Below, one piece after another: positions 52,395-60,830 of a stretch of DNA of 64,000 nucleotides. Position 1 is the first letter of the stretch, and the number at the start of each line of letters is the position of its first letter. The notes beneath the pieces were generated by a model that had not been told where the DNA came from, did not search any database, and was given only the letters and a program-made list of their open reading frames with translations. The DNA comes from Croceivirga radicis (lineage in GTDB: Bacteria > Bacteroidota > Bacteroidia > Flavobacteriales > Flavobacteriaceae), in the NCBI RefSeq assembly GCF_002072105.2, contig NZ_MTBC01000001.1, positions 1 through 64,000 on the forward strand, read 5' to 3'. The translations under genes and the position numbers were made by a program.

Positions 52395-53522
52395 ATGAAA
52401 CAGGTGAAAAATATTATCCTTACCGCACTAATTATTAGCGTTTTAAACGCTTGCAACACCAAAACTGAAACAAAAAATACAATAGAAGAAAAAGAACCTA
52501 CCAGTATCATTTTTATGATTGGTGATGGTATGGGAGTACCCCAAGTCTCTACCGCTTATTACTTTGGGCAACAAGAGCCAAATTTTTCACAATTCAAGCA
52601 AATAGGATTTCACCAAACATCAGATAAAACCCATAGAATAACAGATTCTGCTGCCGGGGCAACGGCATTTGCCATTGGCGAGAAAACATACAAAAGGGCC
52701 ATAGGGGTAAATGCAGACACCCTAGCAAAAGAGTCAATTTTAAAAAAGCTGCAAAAAAAAGGTTACAGCACAGGTCTAGTAAGTTTAACCTCTATAACAC
52801 ATGCCACACCTGCTGCTTTTTATGCCCATGTACCTGATAGGGATTTACATGAAGATATTGCACTTCAGCTTATGGATGCAGATATAGATTTCCTTGCCGG
52901 TGGCGGTAAAAAATTCTTTAATAAAAGAACTGACAATAAAGATTTATTTAAAGAGCTGCAAAATAAGGGTTACCATTTGGACACTACCAACTTAAGTGAG
53001 CCCCAACAAAACCAAAAGAGCGCTTTTATATTAGCCGAAGAAGGCCTACCGTCTAAAATAGAAGGCAGAAAAGACTACTTAAGTGAGGCAACCCTTAAAG
53101 CAATTACACATCTTGGCGCAACCAAGAAACCATTCTTTTTAATGGTAGAAGGCTCTTATATAGATTGGGGTGGCCATGCCAAAAATGATGAAATGGTGAT
53201 AACAGAGGTCCAAGATTTTGATAAAACCCTAGGGGTGGTAATGCAATATGTAAAAGAAAACCCCAACACGCTATTGGTAGTTACTGCAGACCATGAAACC
53301 GGAGGAGTAAGTATTGGCAAATTTTATGAAACGGATACAGCAACGGGCGAGAATAAAGAGGTGCCAACAAAAGCTAAGGTGTACTTTAATACAGACCAAC
53401 ATAGTGGGGAGTTAATACCTGTTTTTGCTATGGGCCAAGGTGCAGAACATTTTCAGGGCATATACCAAAACAATGCTATTTTTCATAAAATGCTAAAAGT
53501 TGCCAGCTTGGATAAGCAATAA
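52395..53522 (+). CDS. Alkaline phosphatase family lipoprotein
   Basis: A 375-residue phosphomonoesterase. Signal II peptide 'MKQVKNIILTALIISVLNAC' (lipid Cys20). Metal and nucleophile motifs: 'FMIGDGMGVPQVSTAYYF' (Asp), 'ITDSAAGATAFAIGEKTYKRAIG' (nucleophile Ser), 'VEGSYIDWGGHAKND', 'VVTADHETGGVSIG', 'QHSGELIPVFAMG' (His). Shorter than E. coli PhoA. Exported to release phosphate from organic esters. Ends before a terminator at 53591. Confidence 0.9.
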   Translation: MKQVKNIILTALIISVLNACNTKTETKNTIEEKEPTSIIFMIGDGMGVPQVSTAYYFGQQEPNFSQFKQIGFHQTSDKTHRITDSAAGATAFAIGEKTYKRAIGVNADTLAKESILKKLQKKGYSTGLVSLTSITHATPAAFYAHVPDRDLHEDIALQLMDADIDFLAGGGKKFFNKRTDNKDLFKELQNKGYHLDTTNLSEPQQNQKSAFILAEEGLPSKIEGRKDYLSEATLKAITHLGATKKPFFLMVEGSYIDWGGHAKNDEMVITEVQDFDKTLGVVMQYVKENPNTLLVVTADHETGGVSIGKFYETDTATGENKEVPTKAKVYFNTDQHSGELIPVFAMGQGAEHFQGIYQNNAIFHKMLKVASLDKQ

Positions 53523-53590
53523 AACGATACAAACGTTTTTGAATATCTATATATTGAAACACACGTAGCTAACTATTAGCCAACTAATAG

Positions 53591-53617
53591 AACCATCCCT
53601 TAGAGATGGTTTTATTA
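53591..53617 (+). terminator. Rho-independent terminator of the alkaline phosphatase gene
   Basis: AACCATC (53591-53597) pairs with GATGGTT (53605-53611) around a short loop, followed by TTATT. About 70 bases after the stop. Confidence 0.75.
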
Positions 53618-53630
53618 ATTCCTAAAACTA

Positions 53631-53670
53631 GTTTAAAAAGAAAAAGCCTCTCGATTTCTCGAAAGGCTTT
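53631..53670 (-). terminator. Hairpin terminator, probably the original tRNA-Asn terminator
   Basis: Twelve-pair stem (53643-53654 with 53659-53670, one mismatch), 4-nt loop, and on the minus strand a T-rich run at 53631-53645. It reads leftwards, the direction of tRNA-Asn, and lies directly beyond the left att copy, so before integration it would have followed the tRNA. Confidence 0.6.
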
Positions 53671-53680
53671 CTATCATTAA

Positions 53681-53695
53681 GCTCCCCCTCTTGGG
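53681..53695. repeat. attL-type copy of the integration repeat
   Basis: GCTCCCCCTCTTGGG, identical to 60877-60891. On this side it is followed by unrelated sequence (GTGTAATT), so no tRNA is reconstituted here. Confidence 0.88.
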
Positions 53696-53810
53696 GTGTA
53701 ATTGTGGTTTTGAAATTAATCGAAGTAAACCCCTATAAATCATATATAACTTATTATTCAGGTCTTTATAATTGTATATGATTGTTAATTATTGCATATA
53801 ATTTTAATAT

Positions 53811-53834
53811 TGTTGGATATATTGTTGGATAAAT
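53811..53834. repeat. Paired TTGGATA repeats, left end of element
   Basis: Two copies of TGTTGGATA with period 12 (TTGGATA at 53813-53819 and 53825-53831), 118 bp inside the left repeat and 42 bp before the recombinase start. Same motif and same 12-bp period at 60801-60819. Candidate arm-type integrase sites. Confidence 0.65.
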
Positions 53835-53854
53835 AATGGCAAAAAGATAATTTG
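53825..53854 (+). promoter_or_regulatory. Possible promoter of the recombinase gene, overlapping the left arm repeat
   Basis: TTGG (53825-53828), 19 bases, TAATTTG (53848-53854), one base short of TAnnTTTG. If used, binding at the TTGGATA repeat would block it. Weak evidence. Confidence 0.3.
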
Positions 53855-53875
53855 CAATTATTCTATGTTTTATCA

Positions 53876-55195
53876 ATGGCAAATATCAAATACTACCCTT
53901 ACAAAAAATCAGGTACATGTAAAGTATACTTACGATTAAGTATTGGCAGACATAAGGACTTTAGACTATCTACGGGATTAACTATAAAAGAGGCTAAAGA
54001 TTGGAATGAGAGCAAAAATTTACCTAAAACAAATTCAGCCCATAATAAAAGCCTTAAAAATCGTCTGAATGACCTTACTAAAGCAATTGAAGAGTTTATT
54101 GATGAGGTTGAAAAAGCTGAAAACAAAAGTATTTTAGACATTGAAAGTAAAGAGTTGAAAAAATTGATTCAACATTTCAATAATCTTGAACCTACAAAAG
54201 AGTTCGATTATTTAATTCCCTTTGCAAAATGGTATTGTGAGGATTTAAAAAAACGAACATATATCAGAAATAACGTAAAATCATATTTCAAGCAAAATAC
54301 AATTGATAAGTACTTAAACTTTTTGAAAGTACTCGAGAAATATCAAAACCATTTAGGAAAAAGAATTAAGATTAAAGACGTTAATAATGCCTTTGCCAAT
54401 GATTTACTAGACTTTCTTACCGATGTTGAACCAAAAAGCATAAATACTAAGGGAAGGTATATAAAACGTTTAAAAACTATAATTAAGGACGCACAATTAA
54501 ACGGTTACCAAGTTGACCCAGACTATTTGAATATTAAAGGATTTACAGACGAAAATATAGTAACCTATTTAACTTTTGAAGAGATAGATAAGATTATAGA
54601 TAAGAAAATGCCAACGGAAAGACTGCAAATAGCAAAAGATTGGTTTATCATATCGTGTTTTACCGCGCAAAGGATATCTGATTTACATAGGTTTACAAAA
54701 AACAACATTCAAAAAATTGATGGAGGCGATTACATTGTATTAAAACAGTTTAAAACAAATAAAAATCTCGAAATACCAATACACCACATAGTAAGAGATG
54801 TTTTAAAACGACATAATAACGACTTCCCTCCTAAATTTACAGATAATGAGCAAAGCCAAAGAAGCCTATTAAGTTCTTTGATTAAGGAGGTCTGTCGTAT
54901 TTCAGGAATACGAGAAAAAGTAAAAGGAAGATATAATGGAATAAAAGGAACTTACCCAAAGTATAAATTAATTAGCAATCATACAGGTAGACGTTCATTT
55001 GCTTGTAATTTTTATAATAGCGGAAATTGGACAACACAAGAAATAATGAATATAACAGGGCACGTAAACGAAAAGAACTTTCTAACTTATATTGATAAGT
55101 CTGACTCCACACTAAGCCGAATTGCAAGGTCTAAATTCGATGAAATGGAGAAAAAATATTTAAAGAATAAAGAGTCCAAACTTAGGGTTATATAA
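53876..55195 (+). CDS. int: Tyrosine recombinase (site-specific integrase)
   Basis: A 439-residue Bacteroidetes-type tyrosine recombinase. An N-terminal arm-binding region ('YYPYKKSGTCKVYLRLSIGRHKDFRLSTGL'), a SAM-like core-binding region (about 110-210), and the catalytic domain with Arg in 'FTAQRISDLHRF', Lys in 'LKQFKTNKNLEIP', 'NHTGRRSFACNF' (HxxR), 'ITGHVNEKNF' (His) and Tyr in 'FLTYID'. All catalytic residues are present, so it is probably active. ATG 53876 ('MANIKYYPY') is preferred. It should act on the tRNA-Asn att site. Confidence 0.93.
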   Translation: MANIKYYPYKKSGTCKVYLRLSIGRHKDFRLSTGLTIKEAKDWNESKNLPKTNSAHNKSLKNRLNDLTKAIEEFIDEVEKAENKSILDIESKELKKLIQHFNNLEPTKEFDYLIPFAKWYCEDLKKRTYIRNNVKSYFKQNTIDKYLNFLKVLEKYQNHLGKRIKIKDVNNAFANDLLDFLTDVEPKSINTKGRYIKRLKTIIKDAQLNGYQVDPDYLNIKGFTDENIVTYLTFEEIDKIIDKKMPTERLQIAKDWFIISCFTAQRISDLHRFTKNNIQKIDGGDYIVLKQFKTNKNLEIPIHHIVRDVLKRHNNDFPPKFTDNEQSQRSLLSSLIKEVCRISGIREKVKGRYNGIKGTYPKYKLISNHTGRRSFACNFYNSGNWTTQEIMNITGHVNEKNFLTYIDKSDSTLSRIARSKFDEMEKKYLKNKESKLRVI

Positions 55196-55261
55196 AAATC
55201 CTCAATTGGTTAGTTTCTAAATCTAGTAACTTTAATATTCTTTCAAACTAAACCATTTAAA

Positions 55262-56062
55262 ATGCTAAAACCCAATTTCTATATCCCAAAATATGATTTC
55301 TTTATAAGTGATATAATAGAAGAGGTTAATGATTATATAACAAACACTTTTTTCAACAAAATAGAGGAATTAAACCTTGAATTAAAATTCATAATAGAAA
55401 AGCAAGAAAAATTAAACTATCTACATACATTCATTGGTGAACAAAAGAATAAAGTTGAGATAAATAAATTTTCAAAATCCCGTAATGGATTACAATATAA
55501 AATTGATTTAGAAAGAAGAAAGGTATTTATTACCCAAAATAGCCTAATAAATTGCTGTGCTTATTATGATATTAATTCGAGCCAAAATGTTATAAGCCTT
55601 TTAGGAAAAGAATTAATGCACAACGAATATCACGTTGACTCTTATAATTTAATTGAAATAGATGATTGCGAACGTTATACCTCAATTTTCTTTAAACTTT
55701 ACAGCCCACTAATTAAAAATATTTCAAAATATATTTTACTAGATTATGTAATTGATTACTCTAAAAATATAGGGCACATTCACTCCAACAATGTAGTACT
55801 TGAAGAGAAAAAACCCAAAACAAATTTACCTTATCAAATTGCCTTATTGAACGAACTTGGATTTTTCGAAAATGAAATCATAAAAAAAATTCCCAAACAA
55901 AAACAGTATCAACTAATAAGCAAATTGTTGGGCACTTCTGAAAGGCAAGTAAAAGGAAACGTATTGGTCTTAAGTCCTATTAGTAGGGAAGACCGCATGA
56001 GATACACCTCATATGCATATATAGATTCTGTAAAAAAATACATTCAAAACATATTGAAATAA
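55262..56062 (+). CDS. Hypothetical element protein
   Basis: A 266-residue cytosolic protein, Lys/Ile/Asn-rich. The C-terminal part ('PYQIALLNELGFFENEIIKK', 'LISKLLGTSERQVKGNVLVL', 'SREDRMRYTSYAYI') looks like the HTH-like tail of RteC-related proteins found on Bacteroidetes mobile elements, though I cannot confirm it. N-terminal half unrecognised. Between the integrase and the HTH gene. Confidence 0.6.
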   Translation: MLKPNFYIPKYDFFISDIIEEVNDYITNTFFNKIEELNLELKFIIEKQEKLNYLHTFIGEQKNKVEINKFSKSRNGLQYKIDLERRKVFITQNSLINCCAYYDINSSQNVISLLGKELMHNEYHVDSYNLIEIDDCERYTSIFFKLYSPLIKNISKYILLDYVIDYSKNIGHIHSNNVVLEEKKPKTNLPYQIALLNELGFFENEIIKKIPKQKQYQLISKLLGTSERQVKGNVLVLSPISREDRMRYTSYAYIDSVKKYIQNILK

Positions 56063-56142
56063 ATCACTGGGAGCATTTACAGGCGTACACCCACCTATTA
56101 AATGAATTGATATTTGAGCATTAATAATTAAAAAAATTAAAG

Positions 56143-56415
56143 ATGCCCACATTACAATTTATTGCAACAACTCCAGAGCAATTAAAAAGAGAGATTACCG
56201 AAAACGTAAAACTTTTATTTGAAGATTTTAAAACAAACTTTCAACCCAGAGCCGCTGAAGAATTTCTAACTAGGAAAAGAACCGCTGAAATTTTAAAAAT
56301 AAACCTCAGTACTCTTTATTTGTGGACTAGAAAAGGTTTATTGAAGTCTTATGGAATAGCAGGTAAGGTTTATTACAAAAGAAGCGAAGTAGAACAAGCT
56401 TTAATAGAACTTTAA
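56143..56415 (+). CDS. HTH (excisionase-like) protein
   Basis: A 90-residue protein; residues about 43-90 form a MerR/excisionase-type winged HTH: 'FLTRKRTAEILKINLSTLYLWTRKGLLKSYGIAGKVYYKRSEVEQAL'-like, with the 'TLYLWTRKG' recognition helix and 'KVYYKRSEVEQAL' wing. Proteins of this size and type next to an integrase usually act as excisionase or element regulator. Five bases before the next gene. Confidence 0.8.
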   Translation: MPTLQFIATTPEQLKREITENVKLLFEDFKTNFQPRAAEEFLTRKRTAEILKINLSTLYLWTRKGLLKSYGIAGKVYYKRSEVEQALIEL

Positions 56416-56419
56416 ACTT

Positions 56420-56806
56420 ATGACAACGACAATAATACCAAAGCCCGTTGTCATGAATTACAACCTCAACACGGAGCGATTATTTAAATCCACAAGGCAT
56501 TACGATTTACAAAAGGGATTACCAATATTAAGCGATAAACTTAACATCTCTTTAAATCAGAATTGTAGTAAAGCAAACTATACATACTCTTTAAAGATTA
56601 GAGATAATAATAAGTGGTCAAAACAAATTACTGGCTTGTTTCCCACCTATGATGCAAATATCTTCTTTGGCGACACAGAAGGCAAAAAAAACCTAATAAT
56701 ATTTCGCTTTTTAGAAAACGGCTATAAACTGAAAGTATATTTTTTTAGGGAGTTTTACACCAGAAAGTTAGTTGCTTTCCTACGCGCTTTTAAAGCTTAT
56801 TATTAA
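56420..56806 (+). CDS. Hypothetical element protein
   Basis: A 128-residue protein, basic, no signal peptide ('YSLKIRDNNKWSKQITGLFPTYD', 'KLKVYFFREFYTRKLVAFLRAFK'). The start could be ATG 56420 or the internal ATG 33 bases later. No family recognised. Co-transcribed with the HTH gene and followed by a terminator. Confidence 0.6.
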   Translation: MTTTIIPKPVVMNYNLNTERLFKSTRHYDLQKGLPILSDKLNISLNQNCSKANYTYSLKIRDNNKWSKQITGLFPTYDANIFFGDTEGKKNLIIFRFLENGYKLKVYFFREFYTRKLVAFLRAFKAYY

Positions 56807-56813
56807 ACAAAAA

Positions 56814-56841
56814 AGAGGGTGGTACGAACACCCTCTAATTT
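56814..56841 (+). terminator. Rho-independent terminator
   Basis: AGAGGGTG (56814-56821) and CACCCTCT (56829-56836), 7-nt loop, followed by AATTTTTC. 8 bases after the stop of the 128-residue protein. Confidence 0.88.
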
Positions 56842-56876
56842 TTCAAATTATACGCTAATATAACATCGTAAAGATA

Positions 56877-57809
56877 ATGATTGATTTCACAAAAATTTGG
56901 GTTACCAATCCAATAATTATAGATAAAACGTGGAGACACCCACTGTTATACACAGAATCCCATTTAGATACACTCAATTACGGTACAGGTGAATTATTAA
57001 AGATTGAAAAGAAAGCCTATAAAGGGGTGAAATTTATTTTAGAACCTCATTGTCCAAAAGATATGAATGAAGCAAACAAACGGCTTGTTATTGAGTTTAA
57101 ACCTCATTACTGGCATAACGCAAATATTCATAATGCAAACGATTTTAATGTTAGGCAGTCAATAGGAACATTTAATCAATTCATAAATCTATTTGGATTA
57201 ATTGACACCCAATACTTTAAAATAGTTAATCTAGAGTTTGGGGTTAATTTCAGTGTAAATGGTTATGACAAAAACCTTGTTTTATATCCGTCATTTCATT
57301 CTAGAAATGAATTTCGAAAATCTAGAGATTTAAAATACAGCAGTATTGCACATTCTTTTGATAAAAGCGGAAAGCCAAATAAGTACTTGCAAATAAAATT
57401 TTATTCTAAAGGCTTTCAATTTCCAGATTACTGTAATGAAAACACCCTCAGATTTGAAGTAAAAACTAAACAGTCAAGGAAATTGAAAAAACTAGGCATT
57501 GCTAATTTGAAAGACCTTACTGAATTAAAAACATACGATAATATATATGACGAACTTTTAAAACAAGCAGGGAAATTACTTTTAATAGACCTCGATATTA
57601 AACCTAATAAATTAAAGAAAAGAGAAGTAAATAAACTTATTGAATGTTCAAATCCATTTTATTGGAATAAAGCAATAAATCAAAAAAGAGTTCAAGCCTT
57701 TAATGACAAAAAGAAAAGATATCTAAACAGTCTAGAAAAGACAGGTTTCAATCTAACCCAAACCGTAATTGACGCTATTTGCAACAAAGCAAACCTTTTG
57801 ATGGTTTAA
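56877..57809 (+). CDS. Possible replication-initiation protein of the element
   Basis: A 310-residue protein. 'VIEFKPHYWHNANIHNANDF' and 'CNENTLRFEVKTKQSRKLKK' (about residues 192-211) recall the phage/plasmid gene II / CRI-type replication proteins ('lRxExkxksrxLkkLGI'). I see no clear HUH motif or catalytic Tyr that I can place with confidence. The family call is tentative; alternative is an unknown element protein. Confidence 0.4.
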   Translation: MIDFTKIWVTNPIIIDKTWRHPLLYTESHLDTLNYGTGELLKIEKKAYKGVKFILEPHCPKDMNEANKRLVIEFKPHYWHNANIHNANDFNVRQSIGTFNQFINLFGLIDTQYFKIVNLEFGVNFSVNGYDKNLVLYPSFHSRNEFRKSRDLKYSSIAHSFDKSGKPNKYLQIKFYSKGFQFPDYCNENTLRFEVKTKQSRKLKKLGIANLKDLTELKTYDNIYDELLKQAGKLLLIDLDIKPNKLKKREVNKLIECSNPFYWNKAINQKRVQAFNDKKKRYLNSLEKTGFNLTQTVIDAICNKANLLMV

Positions 57810-57910
57810 AACGCTAAAAATTCCACAGGAGTAATATTGAAGATAAAAGGTAAATATTCTACTATAATATAGTGTGAATACTTACCTTTTGTACTTTAAA
57901 TCCTGTAGCA

Positions 57911-58150
57911 ATGAATATACCAGAAGTAATATTACCAAAAGTCAAAGAAGCCTTTAACGATATGCATCTAAACTATGATGAGGTTAATTTTCAATTCATG
58001 AAAGTTGGAGACGCCACTATACACATTTTACATGAGGGGCAATATGTATGTAGTTATAATAATGAACCTAAATTCAATCATAGGTTCGACTATGGAATGA
58101 AGCATCTACATCTAGATTATTATACCACAAACAACAAATATCTTATTTAG
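57911..58150 (+). CDS. Small hypothetical element protein
   Basis: A 79-residue acidic protein ('VKEAFNDMHLNYDEVNFQFM', 'HILHEGQYVCSYNNEPKF'). Its end overlaps the end of the convergent nuclease-like gene by 8 bases. No family recognised. The preceding 57810-57910 holds an AT-rich leader. Confidence 0.6.
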   Translation: MNIPEVILPKVKEAFNDMHLNYDEVNFQFMKVGDATIHILHEGQYVCSYNNEPKFNHRFDYGMKHLHLDYYTTNNKYLI

Positions 58151-58763
58151 CCTTATCCAATTTCTTAAGACCTAAAAAAATCAATAAATGGTGGACTTCT
58201 ACAAATTTTAAAAAGTTCATAATAGCAGTCAAAAAAAAATAAAAAAGTGCTATTAGAAATAATATTATAGCAGATAAGTCTTTTAACGTAATAGATTCTG
58301 TATAACCATTTGAAATATTATCAGAAATCAGAACACCTATTACATAAAAAACAAAAGCAAAGAAAAAGAAATGAGGCTTTCCTTTCCTGATATATCTATT
58401 TAGAGAATATCTTAAGATACTCCACCTACTATAATAAATCGGATAAGCATATAATTTATGCAATTTGCTATGAAAAGAGTAATCCAAAATACCTAAATCT
58501 TCAGGAGTAAGAATTACGGTAGGCATCCTGTTTTTAATAAGAATGTCCGTTTTTGTATCATAATCTTGTCTATGCAATTTAGATTTATTGTATAAACCAT
58601 AATATTCAACATAGACTTTTAAAGTTGGTAAGTAAAAATCGATTACCCTATAATTTTTTACATCCCCTTTAAGATTAATCTCCTTTACTTGTTCTTTATA
58701 CTTAATGCCATTTTCAATAAAATAATTGGCGATATAATCTTCTCCTAAGGTTGGTTGGTACAA
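58143..58763 (-). CDS. PD-(D/E)xK-like nuclease domain with two C-terminal membrane helices
   Basis: A 206-residue protein. The N-terminal half matches the nuclease pattern found in Vsr/UvrD-tail-like proteins: E8/E9 region ('GEDYIANYFIENGIKY'), D42 in 'VIDFYLPTLKVYVEYYG', E53, and K71 in 'DYDTKTDILIKN'. Two hydrophobic segments follow (about 131-148, 'FFFFAFVFYVIGVLI', and 163-186). It starts at TTG 58763; a TAA precedes in frame and no ATG exists. It is antisense to its neighbours. Membrane-attached nuclease of unknown role; the catalytic set is incomplete (E-x-Y not E-x-K). Confidence 0.5.
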   Translation of the reverse strand: MYQPTLGEDYIANYFIENGIKYKEQVKEINLKGDVKNYRVIDFYLPTLKVYVEYYGLYNKSKLHRQDYDTKTDILIKNRMPTVILTPEDLGILDYSFHSKLHKLYAYPIYYSRWSILRYSLNRYIRKGKPHFFFFAFVFYVIGVLISDNISNGYTESITLKDLSAIILFLIALFYFFLTAIMNFLKFVEVHHLLIFLGLKKLDKAK

Positions 58764-59081
58764 TTTGATTCGGTTGTTTATTTAATATCGATAAAAACAG
58801 ACAAGATATTATTTTATTGATAAAATTCACATGAACATTCTACTAATCCTAACAAATCCTAACCAGTACGCGCGCGTGAGTGTGAAATATTAGAATTACA
58901 TCATCAAATAACGGCATGTTTACGGCATTTAATTAATTAATCTAAATTAATAGTTAATTCAGAAATTTTGATTAATCAACTTTATTTCAAGTTTTACCCA
59001 AACAGTATTGCACTATCTGTATCGCGTATAAAAAAACTATTGATTAACAATGGTTTAAAATAAAAGTTGTTATTTTATGCC
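58764..59081. other. 318-base non-coding region of the element
   Basis: AT-rich, no open frame. Holds two tandem copies of AATCCTAAC and a CG-rich palindrome (see 58845), then A/T stretches (TTAATTAATTAATC at about 58931, GATTAATCAA at 58971-58980). May hold the promoter of the nuclease-like gene and of the lipoprotein, or an origin. Confidence 0.4.
58845..58877. repeat. Tandem AATCCTAAC repeats next to an ACGCGCGCGT palindrome
   Basis: AATCCTAAC at 58845-58853 and 58855-58863 (period 10), then ACGCGCGCGT (58868-58877), a perfect 10-bp palindrome in otherwise AT-rich DNA. Iteron-like or operator-like layout. Confidence 0.5.
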
Positions 59082-59255
59082 ATGCGTTATTTATTGATAA
59101 CAATTCTAGTAGTTGGCTGTAATACTTCCCCCGAAATAGACCGACTAAAAATTGAAAACAAGAATTTAAAGAAAGAAATAGACAGTTTAAAAACTGAACT
59201 GAATGAATGCGATATGCTATTAAAGGCATATGAAGAAATCAATTTACACCTTTAG
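59082..59255 (+). CDS. Small lipoprotein with coiled coil
   Basis: A 57-residue protein: lipoprotein signal 'MRYLLITILVVGC' (Cys13), then a heptad-patterned helix ('DRLKIENKNLKKEIDSLKTELNEC'). Anchored in a membrane; the pattern recalls lysis-associated or lpp-like small proteins, but nothing proves that. ATG 59082 starts the signal directly. Confidence 0.65.
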   Translation: MRYLLITILVVGCNTSPEIDRLKIENKNLKKEIDSLKTELNECDMLLKAYEEINLHL

Positions 59256-59418
59256 GTTAACACTTTATTTAAGTTATAACCTGTACCTGTAGTAAGATTA
59301 ATATATTTTCTATAACCGAAACCAATCAAATAATCATTAATGTATGAGTTACATTATTGTAATCACATTTTAAGAAATATTCAAAAAAATTGACCATAAT
59401 CAAAACACCTTCAAAAAC

Positions 59419-60234
59419 ATGAGATTTATAATATTATTATTTCTAGCCGTAAATTTAACAAACGCCCAAACCAGTTATTCCGAAGTAAGCAACCCAGATA
59501 AAAAGATAAGGGGAAAATTTGATTCTTATACTGCTTACAACGATGAGACCTATAAAGTGGGAGATAAATTTAACCTTCAAATAGCCGCAAATAATGGTGT
59601 TTATTTATCAGTATTCAGACCAGGTTTAATGATGTCTTACAGCCCTGAAAACTTCGGTGAAATAATTGAAATTTTAAAATTTAAAGCTCAACATACTATG
59701 GGATATGGCTATATGTACGCCATTGCAAAAGGTGAAAATGAAAATACATATCAGATAGCATTTGATGAAGCATTGAGATTAAAAGAAATCAAGAAGTTTT
59801 CAGACAACATTCAAGTTAAGGAAATTTATGATGAAATGAATGAAACTACAACCTATGAGACAACAAGCGTAACAATTGCATACAAATCACAACCCTATTT
59901 GGATTTTGATATTCGTAAGTTAACAGGTGGGAAGTATTATTTACGAGTATTATATCGCTCAAGATATGACATAGATGGATGTTTTAGAAAAAATGATAAG
60001 ATCCAAATAAAAACTGATAAATATGGCATTATTGAACTGAACAATGTCTTGGAAACAGTTTGTGGCGATACAGGAGTATTAGCATATGAAATCCCTAAAA
60101 ACTTACTTGAAAAATTATCTAGTAGCAATTGGACGTTAATGAGAGTACATCACAGCGAAATGTATCTTGAATATAAACCTGATGGCAATGATGATTATTT
60201 TGCTCAAATTTCAAATGCAATTCTAAAATATTAA
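59419..60234 (+). CDS. Exported hypothetical element protein
   Basis: A 271-residue protein with signal peptide (MRFIILLFLAVNLTNAQ). Beta-rich ('YKVGDKFNLQIAANNGVYLSVF', 'GKYYLRVLYRSRYD') with 'DGCFRKNDKIQI' and 'ETVCGDTGVLA' cysteines that could form a disulfide. No family recognised. Confidence 0.7.
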   Translation: MRFIILLFLAVNLTNAQTSYSEVSNPDKKIRGKFDSYTAYNDETYKVGDKFNLQIAANNGVYLSVFRPGLMMSYSPENFGEIIEILKFKAQHTMGYGYMYAIAKGENENTYQIAFDEALRLKEIKKFSDNIQVKEIYDEMNETTTYETTSVTIAYKSQPYLDFDIRKLTGGKYYLRVLYRSRYDIDGCFRKNDKIQIKTDKYGIIELNNVLETVCGDTGVLAYEIPKNLLEKLSSSNWTLMRVHHSEMYLEYKPDGNDDYFAQISNAILKY

Positions 60235-60254
60235 TTACCTCAATACTTCAAATC

Positions 60255-60770
60255 ATGAAAAAATTGACATTCATAATCATTCAACTAGCATTCATGTTTG
60301 TAATGAGTCAAACAATCGAAGTAAATAATGGAAAAGTGATTTGGCAAAAAATATACAACAATAACAATAGCATCGATGAAGTCTATAATGCAATGGTTAA
60401 AACTGGACATTTTTATGATTTAACAAAAACAGAAAACCAAATAACCGCAAACATCAACCAATTCTTGCTTAACCGAAAAATCAGCGATTCTAAAGGAAGT
60501 CTTTATATGTATACTGATGATATAACTGGATTTGTCTTAGTCGAGTTTAAAGAAAAACGATATAGAATTACGGTAAAAAACTTAATCTTTATTAGTAACA
60601 CTGAAATAAATATTTTGGGCAATGGAGTTGGAACGAGAGTGCCAATAGAAAAATATGCCCTAAACAGTAAAGGAGAATTTAGAAATTCATTTTTAAAGAG
60701 AGACGACGATATAATTAGCGCAAATTTGAATCAACTTTTCGAATTAAATAATCCAAATAATGAATGGTAA
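60255..60770 (+). CDS. Exported DUF4468-like protein
   Basis: A 171-residue protein with signal peptide (MKKLTFIIIQLAFMFVMSQ) and a start typical of DUF4468 (TBP-like fold): 'NGKVIWQKIYNNNNSIDEVYNAM', then 'GFVLVEFKEKRYRITVKNL'. Function unknown. Twenty bases after the preceding exported protein, likely one operon. Confidence 0.65.
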   Translation: MKKLTFIIIQLAFMFVMSQTIEVNNGKVIWQKIYNNNNSIDEVYNAMVKTGHFYDLTKTENQITANINQFLLNRKISDSKGSLYMYTDDITGFVLVEFKEKRYRITVKNLIFISNTEINILGNGVGTRVPIEKYALNSKGEFRNSFLKRDDDIISANLNQLFELNNPNNEW

Positions 60771-60800
60771 ACTTTAAAAACTAATCTATATCTAAATTTC

Positions 60801-60819
60801 TTGGATAAAATGTTGGATA
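60801..60819. repeat. Paired TTGGATA repeats, right end of element
   Basis: TTGGATA at 60801-60807 and 60813-60819, period 12, same orientation as the left pair; the following bases (AAAATAATG vs AATAATGG) are also similar. 58 bp inside the right repeat. Confidence 0.65.
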
Positions 60820-60830
60820 AAAAATAATGC

